Source: Niabella yanshanensis (GTDB lineage: Bacteria; Bacteroidota; Bacteroidia; Chitinophagales; Chitinophagaceae). From it: a stretch of DNA of 64,000 bases. The translations under genes were made by a program, and so were the position numbers. This document shows, in pieces, positions 8,884-18,751 of this stretch; position 1 is the first letter of the stretch, and the number at the start of each line of letters is the position of its first letter. Below the pieces are notes generated by a model. That model ran no database searches and was not told the origin of the DNA. It saw nothing but the letters and a program-made list of their open reading frames with translations. Location: positions 4,836,001 through 4,900,000 of the forward strand of contig NZ_CP139960.1 in assembly GCF_034424215.1 (NCBI RefSeq), written 5' to 3'.

Positions 8884-8913
8884 AAAAACCTCCGCTTTTG
8901 CGGAGGTTTTTTC
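8884..8913 (+). terminator. rho-independent terminator of rpmE2
   Basis: Stem AAAACCTCCG / CGGAGGTTTT, loop CTTTTG, followed by T residues. Confidence 0.9.
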
Positions 8914-8968
8914 TTGCAGGTACTCTTGCTATGCTTCCGCTGCAAATGCGTATCTTAGAACCTTCAAT

Positions 8969-10198
8969 ATGAAACCTGTTATTGCTTTTGCTCCCGCTTA
9001 TTGCGATCTGACTTTTCTGCAACCATTTATTTTTACAAGAAAGGTGCAGGATTTCAGGGTGGGTGCATTAACCATACGTGAAAAATGGGAGCAACTTCTG
9101 GAACTATCTTCCGTTGATTTAAAAGATGACCGGTTGTCTGAGTTTTTTCCATCAGTCTCTTTAGAAGCAATTGCCAATGGTGTTGTCAAGTATATTATAG
9201 CTGCCAATCTATTGCCCTGTAAAGAACTGGTTGAACAGATAAAGATGCTGCGGCCCGGCCAGTCTGTTATTGCGGAGGATAATAAAATGCTGGCGGGCTG
9301 TATAATGCAATCAGCAGATCTGGAGAGCCTTCGGCCCATAGCCAGCCTGGAACCATCAGATTTTAAACTGCTTGAGACTGTTACACAAATCAACCTGTTT
9401 AACAAGGAGGCATTATTGTATGATTATGAGGTATTGAAGCAAAACTGCGTTCTTCAACCGGTTGATCCCTCCAACAGGTTAATAGCCCCCGAAAATATTT
9501 TCATCGAAAAAGGCGCCGTTGTAAGGCATGCTATACTCAATGCGGAGGAAGGTCCTATTTTTATAGCTAAAAACGCACAGGTGATGGAAGGAGTTTGCTT
9601 ACGCGGGCCTATCTATATTGGAGCGCATGCAGTAGTGAAAATGGGGGCGGCTATTTATGGGGCAACTACTATTGGTCCGGGTTGTGTAATAGGCGGGGAG
9701 GTGAAGAATACGGTATTCTTCGCCAACTCGAATAAAGGACATGATGGCTATATCGGCGATTCGGTGATAGGGGAGTGGTGTAATTTCGGCGCAGGCACCA
9801 GTAGCAGCAATATGAAGAATAATATCGGCAATGTTGACTATCAGTTACCTGATGCTATTATTGTGACCGGTCAGAAAAAAGGAGGGGTACTTATGGGTGA
9901 TTTTAGCCGCACCGCCATTAATACATCTATTAATACAGGAACATGGGTGGGCGTGAGCGCTCATGTGTTTGGAAACGGACTCACTCCGAAAATAATTCCT
10001 AATTTTAGCTGGGGATTCGAATCAGGATCGGGCGGTTTACCCCGGCGCTACAGAGAAGAAGGTGTACTCAAGCACGAGGAATGTGTATACAAGCTGGATA
10101 AAGCGCTAAAAGATGCCGATGCCTGGATGCGGTTAAAGGGAGGAGTGTTAAGTGACGCACAAAAAAATATATTGACAGAACTTTACAATAAACGATAA
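8969..10198 (+). CDS. GlmU-like sugar nucleotidyltransferase
   Basis: 409 residues. The N-terminal ~170 residues form a reduced nucleotidyltransferase-like domain with no canonical GxGTRM loop visible. From about 175 the sequence turns into a left-handed beta-helix of hexapeptide repeats (IEKGAVVRHAILNAEEGPIFIAK, GVCLRGPIYIG, GAAIYGATTIGPGCVIGGE), ending with a loop rich in Asn/Gly (NFGAGTSSSNMKNN). This two-domain layout matches the Bacteroidota 'GlmU family / putative sugar nucleotidyl transferase' proteins. The reaction is not established; a role in envelope sugar nucleotide synthesis is inferred. tpiA starts 15 bases downstream, so the two are co-transcribed. Confidence 0.85.
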   Translation: MKPVIAFAPAYCDLTFLQPFIFTRKVQDFRVGALTIREKWEQLLELSSVDLKDDRLSEFFPSVSLEAIANGVVKYIIAANLLPCKELVEQIKMLRPGQSVIAEDNKMLAGCIMQSADLESLRPIASLEPSDFKLLETVTQINLFNKEALLYDYEVLKQNCVLQPVDPSNRLIAPENIFIEKGAVVRHAILNAEEGPIFIAKNAQVMEGVCLRGPIYIGAHAVVKMGAAIYGATTIGPGCVIGGEVKNTVFFANSNKGHDGYIGDSVIGEWCNFGAGTSSSNMKNNIGNVDYQLPDAIIVTGQKKGGVLMGDFSRTAINTSINTGTWVGVSAHVFGNGLTPKIIPNFSWGFESGSGGLPRRYREEGVLKHEECVYKLDKALKDADAWMRLKGGVLSDAQKNILTELYNKR

Positions 10199-10213
10199 AA
10201 ACAATTTTTAAAA

Positions 10214-10975
10214 ATGAGAAAGCAAATTGCGGCAGCAAACTGGAAAATGAATTTAACTTATACAGAAGGACAACAGTTGCTGGCAGGTATTTTAGAAAAC
10301 GACCTGGGAAGTAAAGAAAACCATGAAGTTATTTTCGCGGTTCCTTTTCCTTACCTGATCATGGCAAAGGAAAAAACAACTACTTTAAAGAATTATTATA
10401 TAGCAGCGCAAAACTGCAGCAATAAAAAATCAGGTGCTTACACCGGTGAAGTGTCTGTAGATATGTTAGATTCCATCCATATCAAGCATTGCATTATAGG
10501 TCATAGCGAAAGAAGAGAGTACTTTGGTGAAACGAACCAGGTATTGGCTGAGAAAGTGAATCTTTTACTGGAAAAAGATATGACTCCGATTTTCTGCTGT
10601 GGCGAGTCTTTGGATATCAGGGAGGCGAACACCCAGAACAGTTTTGTAGAAACGCAACTGAAGGAGTCTTTATTCCATTTATCTGCTGAAGATGTTCAAA
10701 AAGTAGTAATTGCTTACGAACCCATCTGGGCAATAGGCACGGGTAAAACTGCTTCTACCGAGCAGGCCCAGGAAATGCATGCACACCTTCGTTCGGTGCT
10801 GGCTGCACAATATGGTGCCGACGTAGCCAATGAAATATCTATCTTATATGGCGGTAGTGTAAAAGCCAATAATGCAAAGGAAATCTTTGCTTCTCCTGAT
10901 GTGGATGGCGGCCTTGTAGGAGGTGCGTCATTAGTAGCTTTGGATTTTATTGAGATTATTAAAGCGCTTAAATAA
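10214..10975 (+). CDS. tpiA: triose-phosphate isomerase
   Basis: 253 residues, standard length. It interconverts dihydroxyacetone phosphate and glyceraldehyde-3-phosphate. All signatures are present: AANWKMN with the substrate-binding Asn and Lys (8-14), the catalytic His in IIGHSERREYFGE (about 95-107), the catalytic Glu in VIAYEPIWAIGTGKTA (about 170-185), and the phosphate-binding loops ILYGGSVKANNA and GGLVGGASL. It follows the GlmU-like gene by 15 bases and is closed by a terminator. Confidence 0.98.
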   Translation: MRKQIAAANWKMNLTYTEGQQLLAGILENDLGSKENHEVIFAVPFPYLIMAKEKTTTLKNYYIAAQNCSNKKSGAYTGEVSVDMLDSIHIKHCIIGHSERREYFGETNQVLAEKVNLLLEKDMTPIFCCGESLDIREANTQNSFVETQLKESLFHLSAEDVQKVVIAYEPIWAIGTGKTASTEQAQEMHAHLRSVLAAQYGADVANEISILYGGSVKANNAKEIFASPDVDGGLVGGASLVALDFIEIIKALK

Positions 10976-11002
10976 GTAAATTTACTTCACCAGCTATACT
11001 GA

Positions 11003-11029
11003 AGCCAGGCCATCAAGCCTGGCTTTTTT
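11003..11029 (+). terminator. rho-independent terminator of tpiA
   Basis: Stem AGCCAGGC / GCCTGGCT with a seven-to-eight-base loop and a T6 tail. Confidence 0.88.
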
Positions 11030-11062
11030 AGTTCTGATAATGTTCTTACCGCCTATAAAGTA

Positions 11063-11093
11063 AAAAGCCGTCGCTTAGATGGCGACAGCTTTC
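11063..11093 (-). terminator. terminator for the minus-strand isomerase gene
   Basis: Stem AAGC(C)GTCGC / GCGAC(A)GCTT with one mismatch and loop TTAGATG. On the minus strand the hairpin runs into a T-rich stretch (TTTTTAC). Confidence 0.65.
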
Positions 11094-11115
11094 ATTTACT
11101 TTTTATAACGTTCGA

Positions 11116-11985
11116 TTAAAACACCAGGTTATTTAAATAAGCAGCTCCTTCTTTCACACAATCCAATGGCGCTTTTTCGTAAGCTTCCTGCTCCAAAATA
11201 TAGCGCTGCATGCCCAGGTTCTTGGCCTGTGCCAATATGGGTTTATAATCAATAGATCCCTTTCCTACGATACAGCTCTGGTTCGGTTCTCCTTCTTTGA
11301 AAGGAGTGTCTTTTTTGCGGTCTTTGATATGGCAGAGTTTGAATCTCCATTTATACTTCTTCATCCACTCTATGGGATCCTGACCGGCAGTAACTACCCA
11401 ATACATATCCATTTCAAAGTCTACCAGTGCCGGATCAGTATTCTTCATTAAAATGTCCTGCGGATATTGAGTATCCTGTACTCTGAAAGAGTAGTCGTGG
11501 TTATGATAGGCAAAGCGGATTCCGTTTTTCTGGCAGATCTCTCCGGCTTTGTTGAAATCTTCGGCTGCTTTTTTATAATCATCCAGTCTGCGTTGTTTAC
11601 CCAGCCACGGGCAAATCAGGTATTTCATACCAATAGCTCCCGCTTCGGCTGCTTTTCGTTCAAAATCTTTTTTATGGTCACAATGGCTGCTTACAATGGT
11701 TAATCCCAGCGAGTCCATATATTTTTTGAAGTCGGTATTAGACATGCCCCAGAACATACCATTAGCGCCTTCGTAACTTTCAATTTCCTTATAGCCAAAT
11801 GAAGCCAGCTTTTTTAATACGCCTTTCGGGTCTTTAGGTAAGTCGTCGCGCAGCGAGTATAATTGTATACCCAGGTTTTTGATGGTGCCACGGTTGCCTG
11901 TAGACTTACCGCCTGCTCCACAGGAGGCCAGCGCCATGCCCAGTGCAGCGCCGCCGCTCATTTTTAAAAAATCTTTTCTATCCAT
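11116..11985 (-). CDS. sugar phosphate isomerase/epimerase-like TIM-barrel lipoprotein
   Basis: 289 residues. The N-terminus MDRKDFLKMSGGAALGMALASC is an export signal with lipobox LASC, so the enzyme is probably a periplasmic or membrane-anchored lipoprotein. The body is a xylose isomerase-like TIM barrel (AP endonuclease family 2 fold): GIQLYSLRDDL near 35-50, SSHCDHK, FAYHNHDYSF near 160, DFEMDMYWV near 190, and CHIKDRK near 220, which supply the expected metal ligands. Related exported proteins in Bacteroidota sit in clusters for sugar or keto-sugar breakdown. The exact substrate is unknown. It is 101 bases downstream of the hydroxypyruvate isomerase-like gene on the same strand. Confidence 0.85.
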   Translation of the reverse strand: MDRKDFLKMSGGAALGMALASCGAGGKSTGNRGTIKNLGIQLYSLRDDLPKDPKGVLKKLASFGYKEIESYEGANGMFWGMSNTDFKKYMDSLGLTIVSSHCDHKKDFERKAAEAGAIGMKYLICPWLGKQRRLDDYKKAAEDFNKAGEICQKNGIRFAYHNHDYSFRVQDTQYPQDILMKNTDPALVDFEMDMYWVVTAGQDPIEWMKKYKWRFKLCHIKDRKKDTPFKEGEPNQSCIVGKGSIDYKPILAQAKNLGMQRYILEQEAYEKAPLDCVKEGAAYLNNLVF

Positions 11986-12049
11986 TTTTCAAAGTTTTAA
12001 TAGAATCCTTCTTAATACTATGTTTTCGCTTAGTTACCGTTAACCAGCA

Positions 12050-12075
12050 ATTGACCATTCACCATTCACTATTGA
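12050..12075. repeat. short intergenic repeat related to the one at 8423
   Basis: ATTGACCATTCACCATTCACTATTGAC; its reverse complement has TGAATAG/TGAATGG units like those at 8423-8448. It lies between two isomerase-like genes. Confidence 0.55.
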
Positions 12076-12086
12076 CTATCTTTCCT

Positions 12087-12968
12087 CTACACATCACAAA
12101 TCTGCACTGCCTGCTCCAACGCTTTAAAACGTTCCTGGTCTGTTTTACCGGTTGGAATAAACTCCTGCGCCACGTGACCTTTGAAGCCTGTTTCCAGGAT
12201 GGCGTTCATAATAGCAGGGTAGTAAAGTTCCTGCTTATCGTTCAGCTCATGGCGGCCCGGAACGCCTGCTGTATGATAATGAGCAATGTACTGGTGATTG
12301 GCTTTTATATTCGCAATCACATTGCCCTCATCTACCTGCATATGGTAAATGTCGTATAATAACTTAAAATTTTCGCTACCTAACCGCTTGCAAAGCTCTA
12401 CGCCCCAGGCAGTGTGATCACACATATAATCCTTATGATCTACCTTACTATTCAGGAGTTCCATTACCAATACTACTTTATGTTTCTCGGCAAGAGGCAG
12501 TATCTTTTTTAAACCTTCCACGCAGTTTTTCAAGCCTGTTTCATCATCCATGCCCCGGCGGTTACCACTGAAGCAGATCAGGTTTTTATAACCGGCTTTG
12601 GCTACAAGGGGGATGCCTTCTTCGTAGTCCTTAATCAGCCCCGCATGAAATTCAGTTCCGGCAAATCCATCTACCAGGCTTACTTTACCCGGTATATAAC
12701 ACATGCTGCAGGTGATGCCGTGCTTTTGAATAACAGGCCAATCTTTGGGTGCCAGCAGGTCGATGGCGTTAAGTCCCATTTTCTTTACGGTTACGCATAA
12801 TTCTTCCAGGGGAACTTTGCCAAAAGTCCACTGGCATACACTATGGTTAATATTTCCTTTTAGCTTATACATTGATTTTTCTTCGTTCGCAAATGTAGTT
12901 AATGGAGAGAGGCTGGCGGCAACAGAGCCGGCAGCTAATGTTTTAAGCATGTTTCTTCTGCTATGCAT
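12087..12968 (-). CDS. hydroxypyruvate isomerase-like TIM-barrel protein
   Basis: 293 residues with an N-terminal export sequence (MHSRRNMLKTLAAGSVAASL, Tat-like but not a strict twin-Arg motif) and an AP-endonuclease-2/xylose-isomerase TIM barrel. Motifs match the Hyi group: SVCQWTFGK near 45, KNLICFSGNR near 130, LLYDIYHMQVDEGNV near 205, HYHTAGVPGRHEL near 235 and HVAQEFIPTGK near 275, giving the conserved Glu, Asp and His ligands. The substrate could be hydroxypyruvate or another small keto-acid or sugar. It overlaps the upstream permease gene by 8 bases, so they are translationally coupled and the enzyme probably acts on what that permease imports. Confidence 0.87.
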   Translation of the reverse strand: MHSRRNMLKTLAAGSVAASLSPLTTFANEEKSMYKLKGNINHSVCQWTFGKVPLEELCVTVKKMGLNAIDLLAPKDWPVIQKHGITCSMCYIPGKVSLVDGFAGTEFHAGLIKDYEEGIPLVAKAGYKNLICFSGNRRGMDDETGLKNCVEGLKKILPLAEKHKVVLVMELLNSKVDHKDYMCDHTAWGVELCKRLGSENFKLLYDIYHMQVDEGNVIANIKANHQYIAHYHTAGVPGRHELNDKQELYYPAIMNAILETGFKGHVAQEFIPTGKTDQERFKALEQAVQICDV

Positions 12969-14190
12969 TAGTAGCTGTTTTTTTATCGTTTCTGAAAATT
13001 ACCGAAAACAGGAAGCAAACCACTGCGGCAATACCAGCGGGTACCAGCCACACATTTTGCCAGAAGCTGTCAGCCGGGGATGCAGTTTTGTAATGTTCGG
13101 TTACGAAACCCGCTACCCAAAAGCCAATCAACATACCTACGCCATAGGTAGCCAGTGTTATCAACCCTTGGGCAGAACTTTTATATTTTTCGCCTGCTTT
13201 GGCATCTGTATAAATTTGTCCTGATACAAAAAAGAAATCATAACAAATACCGTGTAAGGCAATACCTATGATTAGCATAAAAGATAATTCGCCGGCATTG
13301 CCATACGCAAAAAGTAAATATCTTACCGCCCACGCTAACATACCTATCAAAATGGTGTTCTTAAAGCCAAATCGTTTAAATAAGAATGGAATCAGTAAAA
13401 GGAATAATAATTCGGAACCCTGGCCGATTGCCATTTTTGCGGTAGGATTTTCAAGGCCGACAGCTGTAAGAAACGGATTGGCATTTTGATAATAAAACGC
13501 CAGGGGAATACATATTAACACTGATGCAATGAAAAATGTCAGGAAATTTTTATCCTTTAATAAGCTCAACGCATCTAATCCAATTATCTGAGTAAATGAT
13601 TTGTTGCCTTCAGCATTTTTTACAGGGGGTGTTTTCGGTAAAGTAAAGCTAAATAATCCTAATGCTGCGGAAGCAATAGCCGCCATCATAAATGTGTTTT
13701 TTAATGCACCGGTTTCCGCATTGCTGTTATCCCAGTCAAGCAAGCTGATGATAAGACCAGCTATGATCCAGCCTAATGTTCCAAATACTCTTATAAATGA
13801 AAATTCCTTTTCGGGGTTTTTCATTTGCCTGAAAGAGACTGAGTTTACTAGGGCAAGGGTGGGCATATACAACACCATGTATATAAATACATACGGATAA
13901 AATACAGCAACATTTTCTGCATTGAACATCATATACATCAGAACCGCCCCCGCCAAATGCAAAACTGCCAGAATTCTTTCGGCATTAAAAAAACGGTCTG
14001 CAATTAAGCCAATAATAAAAGGCGCAATGATAGCACCCCATGATTGGGTGGAAAATACGTTAGCAATTTCCAACCCATTTGCTTGAAGATTGGTACCTAA
14101 AAAAGTCCCTAAGGTTACAAACCAGGCTCCCCAGATGAAGAACTGGAGAAACATCATTACGGAGAGTTGGGCTCGTGTTGTGGACTTCAT
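12961..14190 (-). CDS. MFS nucleoside:H+ symporter-type permease
   Basis: 409 residues with about 12 membrane segments. The start MKSTTRAQLSVMMFLQFFIWGAWFVTLGTF and IGLIADRFFNAERIL after TM2 match the Nuc_H_symport (NupG/XapB) family of the major facilitator superfamily. In Bacteroidota such permeases often sit beside TIM-barrel isomerases and oxidoreductases, and may carry sugars or glycosides rather than nucleosides. It lies between a second MFS gene (57 bases upstream) and the coupled isomerase gene. Inner membrane uptake is likely, the substrate is uncertain. Confidence 0.88.
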   Translation of the reverse strand: MKSTTRAQLSVMMFLQFFIWGAWFVTLGTFLGTNLQANGLEIANVFSTQSWGAIIAPFIIGLIADRFFNAERILAVLHLAGAVLMYMMFNAENVAVFYPYVFIYMVLYMPTLALVNSVSFRQMKNPEKEFSFIRVFGTLGWIIAGLIISLLDWDNSNAETGALKNTFMMAAIASAALGLFSFTLPKTPPVKNAEGNKSFTQIIGLDALSLLKDKNFLTFFIASVLICIPLAFYYQNANPFLTAVGLENPTAKMAIGQGSELLFLLLIPFLFKRFGFKNTILIGMLAWAVRYLLFAYGNAGELSFMLIIGIALHGICYDFFFVSGQIYTDAKAGEKYKSSAQGLITLATYGVGMLIGFWVAGFVTEHYKTASPADSFWQNVWLVPAGIAAVVCFLFSVIFRNDKKTATNA

Positions 14191-14222
14191 TGCTCTGTTT
14201 TTTTTAATTGATCAATCTTTGA

Positions 14223-14240
14223 TCAGGCCAGTGGGCCTGG
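14223..14240. other. intergenic hairpin between two transporter genes
   Basis: TCAGGCC / GGCCTGG arms around AGTG, in the 57-base gap between the two MFS genes. No T-run follows on the minus strand, so it may be an mRNA-stability or attenuating stem rather than a full terminator. Confidence 0.4.
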
Positions 14241-14247
14241 TTATTTT

Positions 14248-15522
14248 TTACAACGCCAGTTGTCTTCTTTTGCGCATATATAGGTTAAGGCCTATAAAAG
14301 CCGCTATTAGAATTACGGGAATTATTAAAGTTGTATTAATGATTTCGGGTCCGGCTGCCTTATTCGCTTCATTCAGGGCAGTTTTCATTTCTTCCGTAGC
14401 TTCGGCCGAATTATACAATTTCATGTCGGCGCCCTGAGGTAGTTTCTCCGCAATATATTTATCATAAACCCCGCCCATAAACATCATATAAATAGATACG
14501 GCGAACATACCGGCACCTCCCATAAGGTTCAATCCTACAGCGCCGGTTTTAGGAAGGTATTCGGCTACAAATCCCAACATGGTTGGCCAGAAATAACAAA
14601 CACCGGCACCAAATACCAAAGCCCCTGCGAAAATCATATTACCGCTGGTGTTACCCAAAAGATATAAACCCAGGGTAGCCAGTATTGCAGACATTAACAA
14701 TACTCCCTGTGGCGCCAGTTTTTCTACAATAGGCCCCGCAAAAGCCCGCCCTATTACCATTACACCGGTGGATACCGTTAGCACCAATAATGCATTATCC
14801 GTTACATTTCTGAGCAAAACATCAATCCATTGGCCGGTAAATAACTCTGTAATTGCAGTACCAAACATGCAAATGATCATAAATAGAAAGAGTGGATTGG
14901 CAAGCGATTTATACATTTCACCGGTAGAGATACCATTGGCAACTCTTTCCGTAACAGGGAAATCCTGCTTTGCGAATAAAAAGCCATAAATAAGTGCCGG
15001 GATAATCATTATAGCTACCTGAATCTGCCAGCCCAATGCAATTTTATCGAAGAAGTAGACGATAAGTGTGCCCAGCACGATGCCCCCGGGAAACCACAAA
15101 TGGAAATGATTGAGTTTGGTTGTTTTGTTTTCGGGGAAAAGGGCTGTAACCAACGGATTACAGGCCGCTTCTACCGTTCCGTTAGCAATACCTATCAGCA
15201 GGGTTGAAAAAAACAGCGACCAGAAGGGGTTACCGAATTTGCCGGCGAAAATGGTGAGCAGGATACCAATTAAATGAAATAAAAAAGCAAAAACTAACAG
15301 CTTTTTCATACCCAGCACATCAACAATCAGCCCGCCGATTATGACAGCAAGAGGAAATCCCCAGAATGCTGTGGCGGCAATGGTACCCAGTTCCCCCTTA
15401 TCCAGCCCAAAGTCTACTCCCAGTTTATTTAAAATACCGGCCCGTATGCCAAATGATAGAGAGGTTACCAATAATGCAAGGCAACTTGCTGTAAATAGTT
15501 GGGACCTGTTAATTGTTTTCAT
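14248..15522 (-). CDS. MFS transporter, sugar porter type
   Basis: 424 residues from ATG at 15522 (MKTINRSQLFTASCLALL); the frame stays open to 15639 but that extension runs through the promoter and is not membrane-like. About 12 membrane segments and the MFS loop GLIVDVLGMKKLL after TM2 are present. A long hydrophilic stretch before the last TM (LPQGADMKLYNSAEATEEMKTA region, about 360-395) lies outside the membrane. It heads the minus-strand cluster transporter, permease, isomerase-like, isomerase-like. The substrate is probably a small sugar or sugar derivative. Confidence 0.85.
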   Translation of the reverse strand: MKTINRSQLFTASCLALLVTSLSFGIRAGILNKLGVDFGLDKGELGTIAATAFWGFPLAVIIGGLIVDVLGMKKLLVFAFLFHLIGILLTIFAGKFGNPFWSLFFSTLLIGIANGTVEAACNPLVTALFPENKTTKLNHFHLWFPGGIVLGTLIVYFFDKIALGWQIQVAIMIIPALIYGFLFAKQDFPVTERVANGISTGEMYKSLANPLFLFMIICMFGTAITELFTGQWIDVLLRNVTDNALLVLTVSTGVMVIGRAFAGPIVEKLAPQGVLLMSAILATLGLYLLGNTSGNMIFAGALVFGAGVCYFWPTMLGFVAEYLPKTGAVGLNLMGGAGMFAVSIYMMFMGGVYDKYIAEKLPQGADMKLYNSAEATEEMKTALNEANKAAGPEIINTTLIIPVILIAAFIGLNLYMRKRRQLAL

Positions 15523-15571
15523 GCTTGCTTTCGTTATAGTTTTGTCGGTAAAGGGAAAAACGATTTTATGG

Positions 15572-15599
15572 CTAAATGTACAATTTAATCTATAACAAA
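15572..15599 (-). promoter_or_regulatory. possible promoter of the transporter/isomerase cluster
   Basis: On the minus strand TTTG (15596-15599) is followed after about 15 bases by TACATTTAG, one base away from TAnnTTTG, about 50 bases before the ATG at 15522. Confidence 0.35.
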
Positions 15600-15637
15600 T
15601 ATATGGGTTCTGACTTTTTATTAAGTGATTATATAGC

Positions 15638-15660
15638 AAAAGGCTCCCGCAGGAGCCTTT
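15638..15660 (-). terminator. rho-independent terminator of pyrG
   Basis: Stem AAAGGCTCC / GGAGCCTTT with a loop of about 4 bases. On the minus strand it runs into TTTTGC, 27 bases past the pyrG stop. Confidence 0.75.
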
Positions 15661-15686
15661 ATAATAATTATATGAGAAAAGGGAAA

Positions 15687-17357
<1,671 letters not shown>

Positions 17358-17623
17358 TTATCAAACAAGTAAAAGGTACTTGCAGACAATGTTGTGATAA
17401 AATTTAGTATGAAAAAGGATCTTAAAACGACCAGCAGAAATACTCCTGTAAGGGAAACTTATGGAGGTCATGCAAAGATAGGAATTAAAACAACAACAAA
17501 AAAAATGTACCGGCTAAATTGATTAGCCTCAGCTATCTTCTCTGCGGAATGGCCACCCTTTTCTATGCTCTTACGATTAACATCACAAGAGACTGAGATG
17601 AGGGGGTGTGATGAACGGCGTTT

Positions 17624-18418
17624 TTAATCTTTCGCGATTTTCTTATAGCTGGTAATCACACCGCGGATCAATGAAGAGCTAAAGCCCCTGTGCTCCATTT
17701 CATTTAAGCCTACAATGGTACAGCCCTTGGGGGTAGTAACCTTATCGATTTCCTGCTCAGGATGCGTGTTGTTGGAAAGCAGCAGTTCTGCCGCTCCTTT
17801 TACCGTTTGAGCGGCGATAAGGCTGGCTGTTTTAGCATCGAAGCCAATTTCTATGCCTCCCTGTATATTAGCTCTCACATAACGAAGGGCAAATGCGGTG
17901 CCGCAGGCGCCCAATACCGTAGCGGCATCCATCAGTTTGTCATCAATAACAGCCACTTTTCCAACGGTATTGAACATTTTAGTTACGGTTTGCACCTGTT
18001 TGTCGGTGGCATTATCGTAGCTGATACAGGTCATGCTTTCCTGTATGGCAACCGCCGTGTTGGGCATGGCGCGGAACACAGGTAACTCAATCTGTGCCAT
18101 TTCTTTCAGGTCGCTGACGGTTACACCGGTAATAACCGAAATTAAAACCTGTTTTTTAGTTAATACGGGGGCGATGGTTTTCATAACCCCTTCTACCTGG
18201 AAAGGCTTTACCGCCAGAATGATCACATCGCTGTCCGAAGCTGCTTTTACATTGTCATCAGTGATCTTAACGGTTTTGGGTAATTCACCTTTCAGGGTAG
18301 ATAGATTTCTTTTGGTAATGGTAATGTCTGCCGGATTGCAGAAATCACTTTTGATTAATCCCTGTGCTATAGCGGTACCTAAGTTTCCTCCGCCTATAAT
18401 GGCTATTTTTTGTGACAC
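17624..18418 (-). CDS. proC: pyrroline-5-carboxylate reductase
   Basis: 264 residues. Last step of proline synthesis, NAD(P)H-dependent reduction of pyrroline-5-carboxylate. The Rossmann start IAIIGGGNLGTAIAQGL, then VIILAVKPFQ, FRAMPNTAVAIQESMT near 115-130, and the C-terminal dimerisation helices with the conserved signature segment KGCTIVGLNEMEHRG. Length and order are normal. Single gene; a TAGATTTG box lies about 70 bases upstream. Confidence 0.95.
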   Translation of the reverse strand: MSQKIAIIGGGNLGTAIAQGLIKSDFCNPADITITKRNLSTLKGELPKTVKITDDNVKAASDSDVIILAVKPFQVEGVMKTIAPVLTKKQVLISVITGVTVSDLKEMAQIELPVFRAMPNTAVAIQESMTCISYDNATDKQVQTVTKMFNTVGKVAVIDDKLMDAATVLGACGTAFALRYVRANIQGGIEIGFDAKTASLIAAQTVKGAAELLLSNNTHPEQEIDKVTTPKGCTIVGLNEMEHRGFSSSLIRGVITSYKKIAKD

Positions 18419-18486
18419 TGATATTTGTTTTAAAAACGATTAATGAAGCAGCGGTATACGCTGCCAATAACTTTTTGTAAGGGTAG

Positions 18487-18494
18487 CAAATCTA
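18487..18494 (-). promoter_or_regulatory. -7 box (TAGATTTG) for proC
   Basis: Minus-strand TAGATTTG matches TAnnTTTG about 70 bases before the proC ATG. No clear -33 element. Confidence 0.4.
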
Positions 18495-18717
18495 CAAAAG
18501 CCTGCGAAGAATTCCGGCATTTACCTGTTTGGGTTAACCTGGATTAAAGGTATTTTCTTTCAACTGCCCGGAGATAGCACTGTTTTGAGGAAAACTAAAA
18601 ATAAGGGTCAATAAATTATAAATTTAAATAATGTTATTAAAACTGCCAAAAAAATAAGAATAATTATATTTTTTGCGATGATTACAAATATTTTTAATAA
18701 AAAAATCTCTTAAATCG

Positions 18718-18725
18718 TATATTTG
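18718..18725 (+). promoter_or_regulatory. -7 box (TATATTTG) for glnA
   Basis: TATATTTG followed by CAC, 27 bases before the glnA ATG; upstream is a very AT-rich tract (18600-18715) in the otherwise empty 333-base gap between proC and glnA. Confidence 0.65.
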
Positions 18726-18751
18726 CACTCAATTAAAACAAACTTATCACG

